Source of the DNA: Chloroflexota bacterium
GTDB taxonomy: Bacteria > Chloroflexota > Anaerolineae > Promineifilales > Promineifilaceae
Direction: 5' to 3'
Length of the DNA stretch: 64,000 nucleotides
Assembly: GCA_002746795.1 (NCBI GenBank)
Contig: PDQY01000099.1
Coordinates: forward strand, 20,015 to 84,014
A program made the translations under genes and the position numbers. Below are positions 32,862 to 44,519 of the stretch, in pieces (the first letter of the stretch is position 1; each line of letters starts with the position of its first letter). The notes under the pieces are model-generated. The model was not told where the DNA came from and ran no database searches. It was given only the letters and a program-made list of their open reading frames with translations.

Positions 32862-34037
32862 ATGCCGGGCGTATCCGGTAAGATTGAGAGGCACAATATT
32901 TTGGCAACAAATTCAATAGGAACGGGGAGCGGTGCCACAGGGCACCCCATGGATTTTTTATTAACAACTGACTTTAATTTACCTAAAGCAGGAGAAATTC
33001 GGCAAGGCATCATTGTTTCCAACCGAAATAACGAGCTTATTGTTGACATTGGCTCCAAATCCGAAGGCATCATTTCTAACAGAGAAATTGATAACTTAGA
33101 CAAATCCGTCAAAGAAAAACTGACTCCAGGCGCAGAAATACCAGTTTTCGTCGTTGAGCCAGAAGATGCCAGCGGAAACACCATACTATCATACGTAAAA
33201 GCAGCTGCTCAACAAGATTGGCTTGATGCAGAAAAGCTAATGAAAGCCAAGAAGATTCATACCGGCGCAGTAGTAGGTAACAATCGCGGTGGTTTATTAG
33301 TTGCAGTGGGTCATATTCGAGGGTTTATCCCCAATTCCCAACTGATTCGTAATCGAAACAACGCATCCCAATATGAACTAGGTGAGGAAATTAGTGCAAA
33401 AGTTATCGAAGTCGATCAAGAACGTAACCGCCTGATTCTATCCGAAAGAGCAGCAGAACAAGAACTTCGCCAGTCCAAAAAAGAAAAACTATTAAAATCA
33501 ATGACAGAAGGCGATATTTATGATGGTAAAGTAGTTAACCTGGCAGATTTTGGTGCCTTTGTGGACATTGGCGGGGTAGAAGGCTTAGTTCACCTCTCCG
33601 AATTAAGTTGGAAACGCATTAACAATCCGTCAGAAAAACTAAAAGTTGGTGACACAATTAAGGTTTATGTGTTAAAAGTAGACCATGAGCGTCAGCGGCT
33701 TGCATTAAGTATCAAAAGATTAGAAGCAGATCCTTGGACATTAGTTTCAGAACAATATCATGTAGGACAACTAATGCCAGCCAAAATCACAAAACTAACA
33801 AATTTTGGCGCATTTGCACGACTTCAGGATGAGTACGAACTAGAAGGACTCATTCACATATCAGAACTTTCAGAAGATCATATTACACATCCCAGGGAAA
33901 TAGTAAAACCTACCCAAGATGTAACCGTTCGTATCATTCGTATCGATTCTGAACAGCGGCAGCTTGGTCTAAGCATTAAACAAGTTTCCTCCGAAAAATT
34001 CATGGAAGCCGACCTCGAAGTATTAAATGCCGCTTAA
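32862..34037 (+). CDS. rpsA: S1 RNA-binding domain protein (ribosomal protein S1-like)
   Basis: Four S1-like repeats, e.g. GKVVNLADFGAFVDIGGVEGLVHLSELSW. Confidence 0.85.
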   Translation: MPGVSGKIERHNILATNSIGTGSGATGHPMDFLLTTDFNLPKAGEIRQGIIVSNRNNELIVDIGSKSEGIISNREIDNLDKSVKEKLTPGAEIPVFVVEPEDASGNTILSYVKAAAQQDWLDAEKLMKAKKIHTGAVVGNNRGGLLVAVGHIRGFIPNSQLIRNRNNASQYELGEEISAKVIEVDQERNRLILSERAAEQELRQSKKEKLLKSMTEGDIYDGKVVNLADFGAFVDIGGVEGLVHLSELSWKRINNPSEKLKVGDTIKVYVLKVDHERQRLALSIKRLEADPWTLVSEQYHVGQLMPAKITKLTNFGAFARLQDEYELEGLIHISELSEDHITHPREIVKPTQDVTVRIIRIDSEQRQLGLSIKQVSSEKFMEADLEVLNAA

Positions 34038-34080
34038 ACCAAGTCCATCTCCGTGTTCAGTGAACCCGAGGTAAAAACCG

Positions 34081-36579
34081 GTGAATTCTAAAAATTGGGA
34101 AAGATTCACATCACGCGCTCGTCGCGTTTTAAGCTTTGCACAAGAAGAAGCAGAACGACTGAACCATAACTACATCGGCAGCGAACATGTTCTCATAGGC
34201 TTACTACGAGAAGAAGGTGGCGTTGCCGGACGAGTTCTCCGTGAACTTGGTTTAGATGTTGTCCGCGTTCAAGCCATGGTTGAGCGCCTATCTAGCACCC
34301 CCACCACACCCGCCCCCACCATAAAAACCGAACTCTCCCCCAGCACAAAACGGCTGCTTGAGCTAGCGGTGGAAGAAGCGCGTAGAATGGGTCAGCATTA
34401 TATAGGCACAGAGCATCTGCTCTTAGGTATGGCTCGCCAAAACGAAGGCGTGGCCATTGACGTGTTGCGCAAGTTTGGCATTAGCGCAGAGCAAATTCGC
34501 CGCCAAACAAAACGTATGCTCAAAGAAAGCCCCGTCACCTCCGTTGAAGGAGCCCCAGCATCAAAACGCGCCAAAAAAGAGAAAAGCAAGACGCCCATGG
34601 TGGATCAATTAGCCACCGATCTGACCGCCTTAGCTGAAGAAGGTAAGCTCGATCCTGTGATTGGTCGTCAAACAGAAATCGAACGTGTCATACAGATTTT
34701 AGCACGCCGCACCAAAAACAATCCCGCCCTCATTGGTGAGCCAGGCGTTGGCAAAACAGCCATCATTGAAGGTCTGGCACAACGAGTGATTGCCGGTCGT
34801 GTACCAGAGATTCTTCATGGAAAACGAGTACTTCAATTAGATGTTGGCAGTTTAGTTGCTGGCACCATGTATCGTGGTCAATTTGAAGAACGCCTAAAAC
34901 GAGTTATCGACGAGTTAAAAGCCAGTGATGCCATCTTGTTCATCGATGAAGTTCACATGTTAGTTGGTGCCGGCTCCGCTGGAAGCTCTGTAGATGCCGC
35001 CAATATCTTAAAACCATCCCTCGCCCGCGGAGAATTACAGTGCATTGGGGCGACTACCCTGGAAGAATACCGGAAATATATTGAAAGCGATGCCGCCCTT
35101 GAACGTCGCTTCCAATCCGTTCACGTCGATGAGCCCACCTCAGAAGAGACCATCCAAATTCTAAAAGGGATTAAAGGGGCATACGAATCTCATCACAACC
35201 TCACCATCTCTGAAGACGCGATTGAGGCAGCAGTTAATTTGTCTACACGCTATGTGACTGAACGCTTCCTGCCTGATAAAGCAATCGATCTGATCGATGA
35301 AAGCGCATCCCGTGTTCGTATGTATCGTATGCCGCAGCCAGCCGACATCGAAGATGCCTATAAAGAGCTGCAAAACGTGCGTGAAGAACGGGCGTTCGCG
35401 CTCGAAAAAGGTCAAGCTGAGGTTGCCGAAAATTGGAACCTCCGTGAAGAAGAGATCCAGCAGCGTTTAAATAAAATGAGAGCCAGTTCGTCTCCTGAAG
35501 AAGGCACCAAAGTTACCGCAGAAGATATTGCTGAAGTGTTAGCAATGTGGACAGGAATTCCTGTTTACCAGTTCACAGAAGAAGAATCAGCTCGGTTACT
35601 CCGTATGGAGGAAGACCTGCGCAATCACATTGTTGGACAAGAAGAAGCGATTGAGGCTATATCCAAAGCGGTACGTCGAGCGCGGGCAGGCCTTAAAGAT
35701 CCTCGCAGACCAATTGGTTCTTTCATCTTCTTAGGACCTACCGGTGTGGGTAAAACAGAGTTAACCAAGGCTTTAGCGAACTTTCTGTTTGGCAGCGAAG
35801 ATGCCTTAGTCCAGTTGGATATGTCAGAATTTATGGAACGGCATAACGTTGCTCGTCTGGTGGGTTCGCCTCCAGGCTACGTGGGGTATGAAGATGCCGG
35901 GCAGTTAACAGAAGCGGTACGCCGTCGTCCTTATTCCATTGTAGTCTTTGATGAAATTGAGAAAGCACACCCCGAAGCCTTTAACCTGTTGCTCCAAATC
36001 ATGGAAGAAGGTCACTTGTCAGATGCCAAGGGTCAAAAGGTAAATTTCCGCAACGCAATTATCATCATGACATCAAATGTAGGGGCAGATACCATTAAAC
36101 GGGGACCTAACCTCGGTTTTGCATTCCAGCGTGATGAAACGGTTGAAGAAAAAACACAATATGCTGATATGCGCAAGACACTTATGGATGAGTTGAAACG
36201 CCAATTCCGACCAGAGTTTATCAATCGGGTGGACAGTATCATTGTGTTCCGGCAGTTATCTCAATCTGATATTTGCAAAATTGTCGATTTTATTTTGGCT
36301 GAGGTCAACGAAAGATTACTTGACCATGAACTCAGAATTGAAGCGACGGATGCAGCACAAAAGTGGCTGGGTGAACATGGCTATGATCCTGAGTTTGGAG
36401 CCAGGCCATTACGCCGCCTCATACAAACTGTGGTTGAAGACCAATTGTCTGATGCTGTCTTGTCAGGAAAATTTGAAGCGGGTCAAGTGGTGTTGATCGA
36501 TGTAGAAGATGATGAAATTGTGCTTGTCCACGGTGAACAGACAGAGGAAGCTGTGGAAGAGGTCATGCCTGCGCCCTAA
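34081..36579 (+). CDS. clpC: ATP-dependent Clp protease ATP-binding subunit ClpC
   Basis: Clp_N repeats, [39 protein letters not shown] start. Confidence 0.95.
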   Translation: MNSKNWERFTSRARRVLSFAQEEAERLNHNYIGSEHVLIGLLREEGGVAGRVLRELGLDVVRVQAMVERLSSTPTTPAPTIKTELSPSTKRLLELAVEEARRMGQHYIGTEHLLLGMARQNEGVAIDVLRKFGISAEQIRRQTKRMLKESPVTSVEGAPASKRAKKEKSKTPMVDQLATDLTALAEEGKLDPVIGRQTEIERVIQILARRTKNNPALIGEPGVGKTAIIEGLAQRVIAGRVPEILHGKRVLQLDVGSLVAGTMYRGQFEERLKRVIDELKASDAILFIDEVHMLVGAGSAGSSVDAANILKPSLARGELQCIGATTLEEYRKYIESDAALERRFQSVHVDEPTSEETIQILKGIKGAYESHHNLTISEDAIEAAVNLSTRYVTERFLPDKAIDLIDESASRVRMYRMPQPADIEDAYKELQNVREERAFALEKGQAEVAENWNLREEEIQQRLNKMRASSSPEEGTKVTAEDIAEVLAMWTGIPVYQFTEEESARLLRMEEDLRNHIVGQEEAIEAISKAVRRARAGLKDPRRPIGSFIFLGPTGVGKTELTKALANFLFGSEDALVQLDMSEFMERHNVARLVGSPPGYVGYEDAGQLTEAVRRRPYSIVVFDEIEKAHPEAFNLLLQIMEEGHLSDAKGQKVNFRNAIIIMTSNVGADTIKRGPNLGFAFQRDETVEEKTQYADMRKTLMDELKRQFRPEFINRVDSIIVFRQLSQSDICKIVDFILAEVNERLLDHELRIEATDAAQKWLGEHGYDPEFGARPLRRLIQTVVEDQLSDAVLSGKFEAGQVVLIDVEDDEIVLVHGEQTEEAVEEVMPAP

Positions 36580-36602
36580 AAACAGCGTGTTTTACTAACA
36601 TT

Positions 36603-36633
36603 AAAGCCCATCATAAATTGATGGGCTTTTTTT
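36603..36633 (+). terminator. Rho-independent terminator after clpC
   Basis: AAAGCCCATCA-taaat-TGATGGGCTTTTTTT. Confidence 0.9.
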
Positions 36634-36709
36634 GTATCAATCATTTTTAAGTGCACCCTTCAGACTGTTGACGCTGCGCACCAGGGTTATCTAAAGAAAA
36701 AGTAGCTAT

Positions 36710-37135
36710 CTAATACCCTTCAATCTCTATTGGAATGATAATGAGATCATCCACCTCTATGTGATTTGCATCAGAAATCTTATTGATGCTCATCACATCT
36801 TCAAGCGATACATCAAACATATCACTGATTGCCGTCAAAGTGTCACCTCTCTGAACTTTATAAGCATATTGAATAGAGCCGTCTGCGCCGGAGACAGGCA
36901 GCAAATAAAGATGACCTTGGTGAGCCATTGCAGGAGGGGTATACGTAGGTGGTAATGGTGGTATAGGCGTTGCCTCGGTTCGTGGTGCCCCCTCTTCAGG
37001 GGCGATTCCTAACTCTGCATCAACAGCTTCTGTAGACCACTCAATGGGCATAGGCACTGGACTATTTCGCCCTCCACATGCCACAAACACGACGCTCACA
37101 ACAAGAATTAATAGTAAAACCAGTATTTTGCGCAT
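36710..37135 (-). CDS. LysM-domain lipoprotein
   Basis: VVSVVFVACGG lipobox; YKVQRGDTLTAISDMFDVSLEDVMSINKISDANHIEVDDLIIIP. Confidence 0.85.
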   Translation of the reverse strand: MRKILVLLLILVVSVVFVACGGRNSPVPMPIEWSTEAVDAELGIAPEEGAPRTEATPIPPLPPTYTPPAMAHQGHLYLLPVSGADGSIQYAYKVQRGDTLTAISDMFDVSLEDVMSINKISDANHIEVDDLIIIPIEIEGY

Positions 37136-37470
37136 AAATCCTCCTAAATAACTTGCTCAGGCTCACACGAATTGCAAGTTTCAAGTTTATCTGGTTGATC
37201 CATTACTCGTGTGAATTGATCTTTTTATTATAGCAGAGCTGAAGCCCAGATAAAATATAGGCACAAGGTAACATAAAGTAGACAAAAAGGAAAGAGTTCA
37301 TCACGCATCTACATGATTAAATAGGAAGTAATTACTATTACTTTGCCATGAAGAACAGGCAAAATTCCCCTTGTTGGTATTCGAGGTTAACAAAAGGGAC
37401 TGAATGCCGATGCGTCAGGCTTACGCGCTAAAACACGTACGACAAAGTGTGTCGTGGGCACTTCTGATAT

Positions 37471-38934
37471 TTATTCTCCAGGGGGTATCCCGATCGTCAA
37501 GGCGCCTACTCTAGTAGAAGCAACGGCCAACCCCACCAACATCCAAAATGCTGTCACAGCATGGTGAAATTCCATGTTGAACAAGTAATGGTCAAAAATG
37601 CCAGCGGCTAATGCGCCCATCAAGGCTGCATGCAGACCAAGCCAAACTGTGTCAATGCGGGAGTTAGTGCGGATGGCATGCCGATTTAAAAAAGCATAAA
37701 CAAATACACCAATCATGACAGCAAAAAATGATACCAGCCCCACAACGCCCATGACCTCTGCAATGGTAAAATAAACATTGGCTACGCCTAGATAAATATC
37801 AATATCAGGTGCACCCGCAAAACCAACGCCAAAAATCGGATAACGTTGAATTAAAATTAACGCATCCTTATATTCACCAAAACGCATTTGTGTGGCCAGG
37901 TCTTGCCCTAAAATGCCTTCTACAAAACGAGAAACATAAGCCTGCGTGAAGGGCAGCGCCAGAAAGATGATGCCGGCTATCGCCATATATGGAATGAGCC
38001 GTCGATAACGCAATACTCCAATGAAGGCAAACCCAACTGCTAAACCCAACATGGCACTTCTCGAAAAAGTGAGGATAAGCCCTACCAATATGGTGCCAAA
38101 AAGAAAAATGATAAGCCAGCGGGGGAATAACGGCCGTTTGCTCACCAATTGCGGCCCCGCCAATGCACCTATCATCAACAACAAACCGCCTAAAACATTC
38201 GGGTCCACGTTCGTGCCAATAGCCCGTTCAGACAAGGCTGGATTCTCTTCAATGTAACGAATCACCCAGCCACCCGGATAACCAAGACGCGTAAGCAGGT
38301 TCAAAATGGTATTGGCTGTGTCTTCTGGCATAAGCCACAACACAATGGCAACCGCAGCCGCGGCTGCCCCAGCCAAGATGACAACCTTTACTAATCGCTC
38401 TAATTTGATCCAGGTCGTACAGTAATCGATGATGACCAAGACAAAGGCGAGGCTCAAGATCAACTCAGCAAATTTACGAAGCAACGTGGGCGTTAATGGC
38501 CCATGTCCCAAGCCAAAGATAAAGGCAAACACTGCTACCAGGATGAAAATGCCCAGCGGAATCGTTAAAGGTGACAGCACCACAGTGCGTTGCTGTCCGG
38601 TCACTAAGCCCAGTGCCCAAATCGCAAAAACAGCTCCCAGCGCCAGGTCTAAAAATGTTGGCGTCAACCCTATGTCAATGGGCAGGGTGGCAAAAGGCAG
38701 CAAACAAACCACTAAAATGACACCCCAGAAACCCAGCTCAATATCACGCAGCACCACCAGGCCTACGATAATTGCGGCAAGCAAAGCCGCGCCAGCCAAG
38801 GGACCGCCAAAAGCCAACAACAGACCACCGATAACGGCCGTTATCCCCAAAACCAGCCCCAACATCCACACAGAACGAGTGGGTTGCTCACGCCAGATAT
38901 TTTTGTCAGAAATGGGATACTGTTTGCTATCCAC
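37471..38934 (-). CDS. O-antigen ligase-like membrane protein
   Basis: Polytopic; FSRSAMLGLAVGFAFIG, RYPIFGVGFAGAPD. Confidence 0.8.
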   Translation of the reverse strand: MDSKQYPISDKNIWREQPTRSVWMLGLVLGITAVIGGLLLAFGGPLAGAALLAAIIVGLVVLRDIELGFWGVILVVCLLPFATLPIDIGLTPTFLDLALGAVFAIWALGLVTGQQRTVVLSPLTIPLGIFILVAVFAFIFGLGHGPLTPTLLRKFAELILSLAFVLVIIDYCTTWIKLERLVKVVILAGAAAAAVAIVLWLMPEDTANTILNLLTRLGYPGGWVIRYIEENPALSERAIGTNVDPNVLGGLLLMIGALAGPQLVSKRPLFPRWLIIFLFGTILVGLILTFSRSAMLGLAVGFAFIGVLRYRRLIPYMAIAGIIFLALPFTQAYVSRFVEGILGQDLATQMRFGEYKDALILIQRYPIFGVGFAGAPDIDIYLGVANVYFTIAEVMGVVGLVSFFAVMIGVFVYAFLNRHAIRTNSRIDTVWLGLHAALMGALAAGIFDHYLFNMEFHHAVTAFWMLVGLAVASTRVGALTIGIPPGE

Positions 38935-38940
38935 TATCCA

Positions 38941-40152
38941 CTAAATAATCCCCAACGCCTTGCCACCTTCAATCATCACATCCGCACAGTAATCCAAATC
39001 TTCCTTGGTGTGAGAAGCCAGCACACAAGCACGTAATCGTGAAAGATGTGCCGGAACAACAGGAGCGACCACAGCCTGCACAAAAATACCATTGCGCTGG
39101 CAATGATTGGCCAGACGTACAGCCGGCTCCACATCACCACACACAATCGGCACAATCGCAGTTTCTGTCTGCAAAAGATTATAACCAGCATGGCGCAATT
39201 TAGTGGCAAACCCTTTGAAATTTTCCTGAACCTTCTTCACCCGCCATTGTTCCTCATCAATGACATCAAAAGCCGCTTTAGCTGCGGCAGCAGATGCCGG
39301 CGGTACCGCCGCAGAGAAAATGAAAGCACGCGCCTCATGTTTGAGGAATGTGATCAACTGTTCATTACCCGCCACATAACCACCTGCGCTTGGAATCGTT
39401 TTGCTTAACGTCCCCATCTTAATGTCTACCGCATCGGGTGGCAGATCAAAATGTTCCTCAATACCATGTCCCGTCTCACCCAAAATACCGATAGAATGCG
39501 CTTCATCAATCATCAAGTAAGCACCATACTTCTTGCATAACTTCACCACCGCAGGCAGATCAATAATATCGCCATCCATACTAAAAACAGCATCCGCCAC
39601 AACCAACTTACGTTTATCCGGGTCAGCTTGATAGAGACGCCGTTCCAGATGATCCATGTCATTGTGCCGGAAGCGGACATGCTTCGCCATGGACAACATA
39701 CACCCATCCACAATACTGGCATGATTCAGCTTATCACTGATCACAAAATCCCCCTTGCGCAGCAAGCTGGAAATTGTAGCTAAATTTGTAGCATAACCAC
39801 TGGAATACGTAATAGCCGCGTCCGTCTTCTTAAACCTGGCAATGCGCTCCTCCAGCTGATTGTGCAAGTCAAGAGATCCAGCTAACAAGCGCACACCGTG
39901 AGTGCCCGTGCCATATTGATCGACAGCCGCTTTCGCCGCCGCATTAATCTTGGGATGGCCAATCAAACCTAAATACGAATAACTACCCAGCATAATCATT
40001 TCGCCATAATTGATCACATCAACACGGCCGTTTTCCAGCAGCTCTCGCGTCGCTTCCAAGTAAAAGTAAATGCCTTCCTTCTTATAGTAATCAATGTCAT
40101 GAAGCATTGGGGGTGTTAAGGGAACTCGTTCCCTGGTTTCAGCAATAGTCAT
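38941..40152 (-). CDS. Alpha-oxoamine synthase family aminotransferase (KBL/BioF/SPT-like)
   Basis: SYSYLGLIGHPKINAAAKAAVDQYGTGTHGVRLLAGSLDLHNQLEERIARF; DEAHSIGILGETGHGIEEHF. Confidence 0.9.
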   Translation of the reverse strand: MTIAETRERVPLTPPMLHDIDYYKKEGIYFYLEATRELLENGRVDVINYGEMIMLGSYSYLGLIGHPKINAAAKAAVDQYGTGTHGVRLLAGSLDLHNQLEERIARFKKTDAAITYSSGYATNLATISSLLRKGDFVISDKLNHASIVDGCMLSMAKHVRFRHNDMDHLERRLYQADPDKRKLVVADAVFSMDGDIIDLPAVVKLCKKYGAYLMIDEAHSIGILGETGHGIEEHFDLPPDAVDIKMGTLSKTIPSAGGYVAGNEQLITFLKHEARAFIFSAAVPPASAAAAKAAFDVIDEEQWRVKKVQENFKGFATKLRHAGYNLLQTETAIVPIVCGDVEPAVRLANHCQRNGIFVQAVVAPVVPAHLSRLRACVLASHTKEDLDYCADVMIEGGKALGII

Positions 40153-40442
40153 CCTTTATCTCCTAACTGTAAATTCCAACTTCTCATTAAAAACTTGAAA
40201 TCACAAAATTGCTTTTAAGATAATCACTCAATTCTATCTTTCCCAAACTGTTTCTGCCACAAAAAAAATAAACAGCTTGTCAAAGACATAGTTCCTCGCT
40301 TAACCTTCCCCTGACACACAAGGGCATATCAATCATTTCAGATAAAAAATAGCCCACCCATCATAGAGTGAGCCATTCCACTTTTGTCATTCTCAAGCAG
40401 CACTTTTAGCCCAAGGCATCAACCCCGAGTCTGAAACTGAGC

Positions 40443-41414
40443 CTAATGATCCCGGTCAAGCACCAAATCAATAAGACCCTCCAACTCATCCCGCGCCGCA
40501 GATGGCGGCACCCGGTTCAACGCCTCTCGGGCACGCCCGGCCATCTTTTCTGCTTGCATTCTAGCAACATCCACAGCACCAGACTCCCGCAAGCTTTGCA
40601 TCATGCGCTTGAATGGGTCTGTTTCTTCCTCAACTGGCAACTCAGCAACGGCCGTTGCGCCCTCCTCGCCACCATTTTGCGCCATAGCCACACCACGATT
40701 TTGGCTAATATCAAGACCAGTTGGTTTACCCATCGCCTCCGCATCCCCCACAATATCCAAAATATCATCCACAATTTGGAACGTCAGACCCAAGTTATAC
40801 GCATACTGCGCCAACGCTTCAACCGTCACCTCACTGGCACCGGCAAACAAAGCCCCCAATCGGCCAGACGCCTCAAACAAACTAGCCGTTTTCAAGCTAA
40901 TAATTTGTTTATAGGTTTCTCGATCCATCGAGCCAGACTTAGCCGCTGCCGCCTGAAGAGTCTCCCCTTCTACCAATCGAGTACACGCATCAGCAATAAT
41001 GACATTCGGTTCCACACCATACGGCGCCATCAGCTCATACACCTTTGTAAACAAATAATCACCAGTAAGCAAAGCAAAAGTTCGTCCCCACTGGGCATGA
41101 ACAGTCACCTTGCCACGACGTGTTAAACTGTGATCATTGATATCATCGTGAACAAGAGTAGCCGTATGAACCATTTCCATGGCCGCGGCCATAGGCACAA
41201 CAGCATCTAAATCCGTTCCTCCAGCCGCCAAATAGCTCAACAGCACCATTCGTGGCCGTACTCGTTTCCCACCAGAAGTAACGATATGCAAACTCGCATC
41301 TTCCAGAACAGAAATGTCACTACGGACAATAGACACCAATTGATCCTCGATAGCTTCCATTCCTCTTTCTAAGATTTCAGTTACCATAATATTTACCTTG
41401 TTCACAACTTTCAA
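40443..41414 (-). CDS. Polyprenyl synthetase
   Basis: GGKRVRPRMVLLS, TLVHDDINDHSLTRRGKVTVH, QIVDDILDIVGD. Confidence 0.92.
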   Translation of the reverse strand: MKVVNKVNIMVTEILERGMEAIEDQLVSIVRSDISVLEDASLHIVTSGGKRVRPRMVLLSYLAAGGTDLDAVVPMAAAMEMVHTATLVHDDINDHSLTRRGKVTVHAQWGRTFALLTGDYLFTKVYELMAPYGVEPNVIIADACTRLVEGETLQAAAAKSGSMDRETYKQIISLKTASLFEASGRLGALFAGASEVTVEALAQYAYNLGLTFQIVDDILDIVGDAEAMGKPTGLDISQNRGVAMAQNGGEEGATAVAELPVEEETDPFKRMMQSLRESGAVDVARMQAEKMAGRAREALNRVPPSAARDELEGLIDLVLDRDH

Positions 41415-41636
41415 TCTTTTTTGAACGCTTTGACAGATTATAAAATACAGCCCAATTTACGTCAAGCGCAATATGTGAAACTCTTCCCAACTAGTTAAGA
41501 TATTTTCAATCTTTTAGTATAGCCCACTCCGCCACGATGATATAAGATTATCCCAGATTAGCAATCTAGATGAGCAATCTAGATCAGCAACAAAGAGAGA
41601 GAGACAAATTATCTCAACATATCAGGTTAAAAAATC

Positions 41637-42215
41637 ATGCAAGAATTAAAAAAGAAAATTAAAGAAGAAGGTAAAAATCTGGGTCGTGGTATCCTCAAAA
41701 TCGATAGTTTCCTAAACCATCAATTAGATACCAACCTGATGGAAGCTGTAGGGGCACACCTGGCTAAACGCTTTGCCCACACAAACCCCACACGCATCCT
41801 CACCGCAGAAGTAAGCGGCATTATCCCCGCAGTCATGACAGGCAAAGCCATGAACCACATCCCCGTCGTATATGCCCGCAAACATAAACCCATCACCATG
41901 ATGGAACCCGTTTACATCGACACAGCACCCAGTCACACCAAAGGGGGTGAAGTGATGCTCATGGTCTCGCCCGAATTCCTTAGCGCTGAAGATCGTATCC
42001 TCATCGTAGACGACTTTCTAGCCAGTGGCAAAACCATCGATACCCTGGCTCGAATCGTAGCAAGCAGCGGTGCCACCCTGGTCGGCATTGCCGCCGTCGT
42101 AGAAAAGCGCTTTGAAGGCGGACGTGAAGCCTTAGCCCATTGGAATGTCCCCATCGAATCAGCCGCTACCATCCTCAGCATGGATGATGGCAAGATTGTT
42201 ATGACAGAAGATTAA
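41637..42215 (+). CDS. xpt: Xanthine phosphoribosyltransferase-like
   Basis: [52 protein letters not shown]. Confidence 0.87.
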   Translation: MQELKKKIKEEGKNLGRGILKIDSFLNHQLDTNLMEAVGAHLAKRFAHTNPTRILTAEVSGIIPAVMTGKAMNHIPVVYARKHKPITMMEPVYIDTAPSHTKGGEVMLMVSPEFLSAEDRILIVDDFLASGKTIDTLARIVASSGATLVGIAAVVEKRFEGGREALAHWNVPIESAATILSMDDGKIVMTED

Positions 42216-42286
42216 CCAATGACCAAAGAAAAATAACCAATAATCAATTGCCATTCATTGATCATTGGTTCCCAAAAAGTAAGCTC

Positions 42287-43873
42287 ATGTCCCCAGAAAC
42301 CACACAACACGACACCATAGTCGTTCTTGATTATGGTTCTCAGTACTCCCAGCTTATCGCTCGCCGGGTGCGCGAAGCAAACGTGTATTGCGAACTTTTC
42401 TCATGGCGCACAGATAAAAACACCATTATGGCACTAAATCCCAAAGGATTCATTCTCAGTGGTGGACCAAACAGTGTCTACGACAAAGGCACACCTACGC
42501 TGCCCAATTATGTTTTGAACAGTAGAGTGCCAGTGTTAGGCATTTGCTACGGTATGCAGTTACTCGCCTATCGGTTAGGGGGCAAAGTAGGGCACAGCCT
42601 TAAACATGAATATGGTCAGGCAGTTCTTGAGATTGATGAGCCCGAGAACCCACTCTTTCACCATTGGCAGTGGCCAAAATCCGGGGCAAGCAAAGACTCA
42701 CAACAAGTCTGGATGAGCCATGGGGATAAAGTAGAAGCATTAGCACCAGGATTCCATCCCATTGCTCATACCAGCAATTCCCCATTTGCAGCCGCATTCG
42801 CTCCTGAACGAAACTACTACTCCGTGCAATTCCACCCAGAAGTAATGCACACACCTCAGGGAAAGGTCATCTTAGAAAACTTTGTAAAGCTAATTTGTCA
42901 ATGCGCTGCAGACTGGACACCCGCCCATTTCATTGAAGAGCAAGTGGCTAAAATTCGGCAGCAAGTTGGTGCTGGGCGCGTAGTATTGGGTCTGAGTGGT
43001 GGCGTAGACTCAGCTGTAGCTGCTGGCCTGCTGCACAAAGCCATTGGAGAACAGTTAGTCTGCATCTTTGTGGATCATGGCATGTTGCGAAAGAACGAAG
43101 CGTTACAGGTCATTGATACCTTTGGCCGTGAGCAAGGCATGAATCTTATTGCCGTCAATGCCATCGAAGAATATATGGAAGCACTAGCAGGCATCACCGA
43201 ACCGGAAAAGAAGCGCAAGGTTGTGGGTGAAAAATTCGTGCGCATATTTGAGCGAGAAGCCAACAAGCTCGGTAAAATCGACTTTTTAGCACAAGGCACT
43301 ATCTATCCAGATGTGATTGAAAGTGCTGGCAAAGATAAAAAGGATGCCCACGTGATCAAAACCCACCATAATGTTGGCGGTTTGCCTGATGACATGGAAT
43401 TTGAATTAGTTGAACCGCTAAAACTGCTCTTCAAAGATGAGGTACGCCGTATTGGCACTGAACTGGGATTACCAGACAGCATCATTTGGCGGCAGCCATT
43501 CCCTGGGCCAGGTTTAGCGATTCGGTGTCTGGGTGAAATCACATGGACGCGGCTGGAAACATTGCGGGAAGCAGACGCTGTCTTCGTCGATGAGCTGCGC
43601 AATGCTGATATGCTCAAACAAGGCACCCAGCAAGCCTTTGCAGTGTTGCTGCCAGTTAAGAGCGTAGGCGTAATGGGTGATGGTCGCACTTACCAGGAAG
43701 TGATTGCCCTCAGAGCCGTCACCACTGAGGATTTCATGACAGCTGATTGGGCGCGATTACCTTATGACTTATTGGCCCACGTCAGCCGGCGCATCGTCAA
43801 TGAAGTGGAGGGTGTCAATCGAGTAGTGATGGATATTACATCTAAACCACCAGGAACAATTGAGTGGGAATAG
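42287..43873 (+). CDS. guaA: GMP synthase (glutamine-hydrolysing)
   Basis: [49 protein letters not shown]-terminal KPPGTIEWE. Confidence 0.97.
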   Translation: MSPETTQHDTIVVLDYGSQYSQLIARRVREANVYCELFSWRTDKNTIMALNPKGFILSGGPNSVYDKGTPTLPNYVLNSRVPVLGICYGMQLLAYRLGGKVGHSLKHEYGQAVLEIDEPENPLFHHWQWPKSGASKDSQQVWMSHGDKVEALAPGFHPIAHTSNSPFAAAFAPERNYYSVQFHPEVMHTPQGKVILENFVKLICQCAADWTPAHFIEEQVAKIRQQVGAGRVVLGLSGGVDSAVAAGLLHKAIGEQLVCIFVDHGMLRKNEALQVIDTFGREQGMNLIAVNAIEEYMEALAGITEPEKKRKVVGEKFVRIFEREANKLGKIDFLAQGTIYPDVIESAGKDKKDAHVIKTHHNVGGLPDDMEFELVEPLKLLFKDEVRRIGTELGLPDSIIWRQPFPGPGLAIRCLGEITWTRLETLREADAVFVDELRNADMLKQGTQQAFAVLLPVKSVGVMGDGRTYQEVIALRAVTTEDFMTADWARLPYDLLAHVSRRIVNEVEGVNRVVMDITSKPPGTIEWE

Positions 43874-43931
43874 CGTAACATATTTATTACTATCTTAAAC
43901 TGCACAACTCCTAACAAAATAGGAAAAGAGA

Positions 43932-44294
43932 ATGACAAACGACATTTCAATTGAAATAGCAAGTATCTTAGGCCCAATACTAATGATCGTTGCCTCATCA
44001 GAATACCTGAATCTTAAAGCTTGGAAAAACGTTGATCCAACTGTAGTATCATTAAATGGATTGATTTTCTTAATAAGTGGAATAGTGATTGTCAAATTCC
44101 ATAATAATTGGAATTTAGATTGGACTTTAGTGATAACAATCTTGGGATGGCTAATTTTCTTGGTTGGGGTATTTAGGTCATTTTTCCCAAATGCAAAGCA
44201 AGCACCACAAAATAGATTCACTAAAACCTTTATTATAATTCTTTTCTTGATAGGCAGCTTTTTGACCTACAAAGGTTATATCCATATCCAATAA
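43932..44294 (+). CDS. Hypothetical small membrane protein, AT-rich
   Basis: 120 aa with hydrophobic segments; AT-rich relative to neighbours. Confidence 0.5.
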   Translation: MTNDISIEIASILGPILMIVASSEYLNLKAWKNVDPTVVSLNGLIFLISGIVIVKFHNNWNLDWTLVITILGWLIFLVGVFRSFFPNAKQAPQNRFTKTFIIILFLIGSFLTYKGYIHIQ

Positions 44295-44297
44295 TCT

Positions 44298-44380
44298 TTA
44301 CTTTTCGCTAACGCAGCATTGACAAAAAGCTTTGAACCATAACTCAAAACGCTAAACATTAAAAAACAAGTTGCAAAACC
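44298..44380 (+). repeat. Direct repeat, copy 1 (paired with 45378-45460)
   Basis: Gapless alignment at exactly 1080 bp offset, 59/80 identical counted by hand over 44301-44380. Confidence 0.75.
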
Positions 44381-44519
44381 ATGTTACAATGATGTGAACC
44401 ACGTCATTTTTAGGTTATCTATCCCCATGCTAAGCATAGTGCTGAAATTCAGGGTTTTAGGCTTTTTTATCCGCTGCTACTCATACACCTAAACCGTTAG
44501 TGGAAAATGAGACAGCAAA

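Noticed and set aside
41415-41636. Purine riboswitch upstream of xpt-guaA
   Set aside because: Did not find the conserved purine-aptamer core or the expected paired stem around it.
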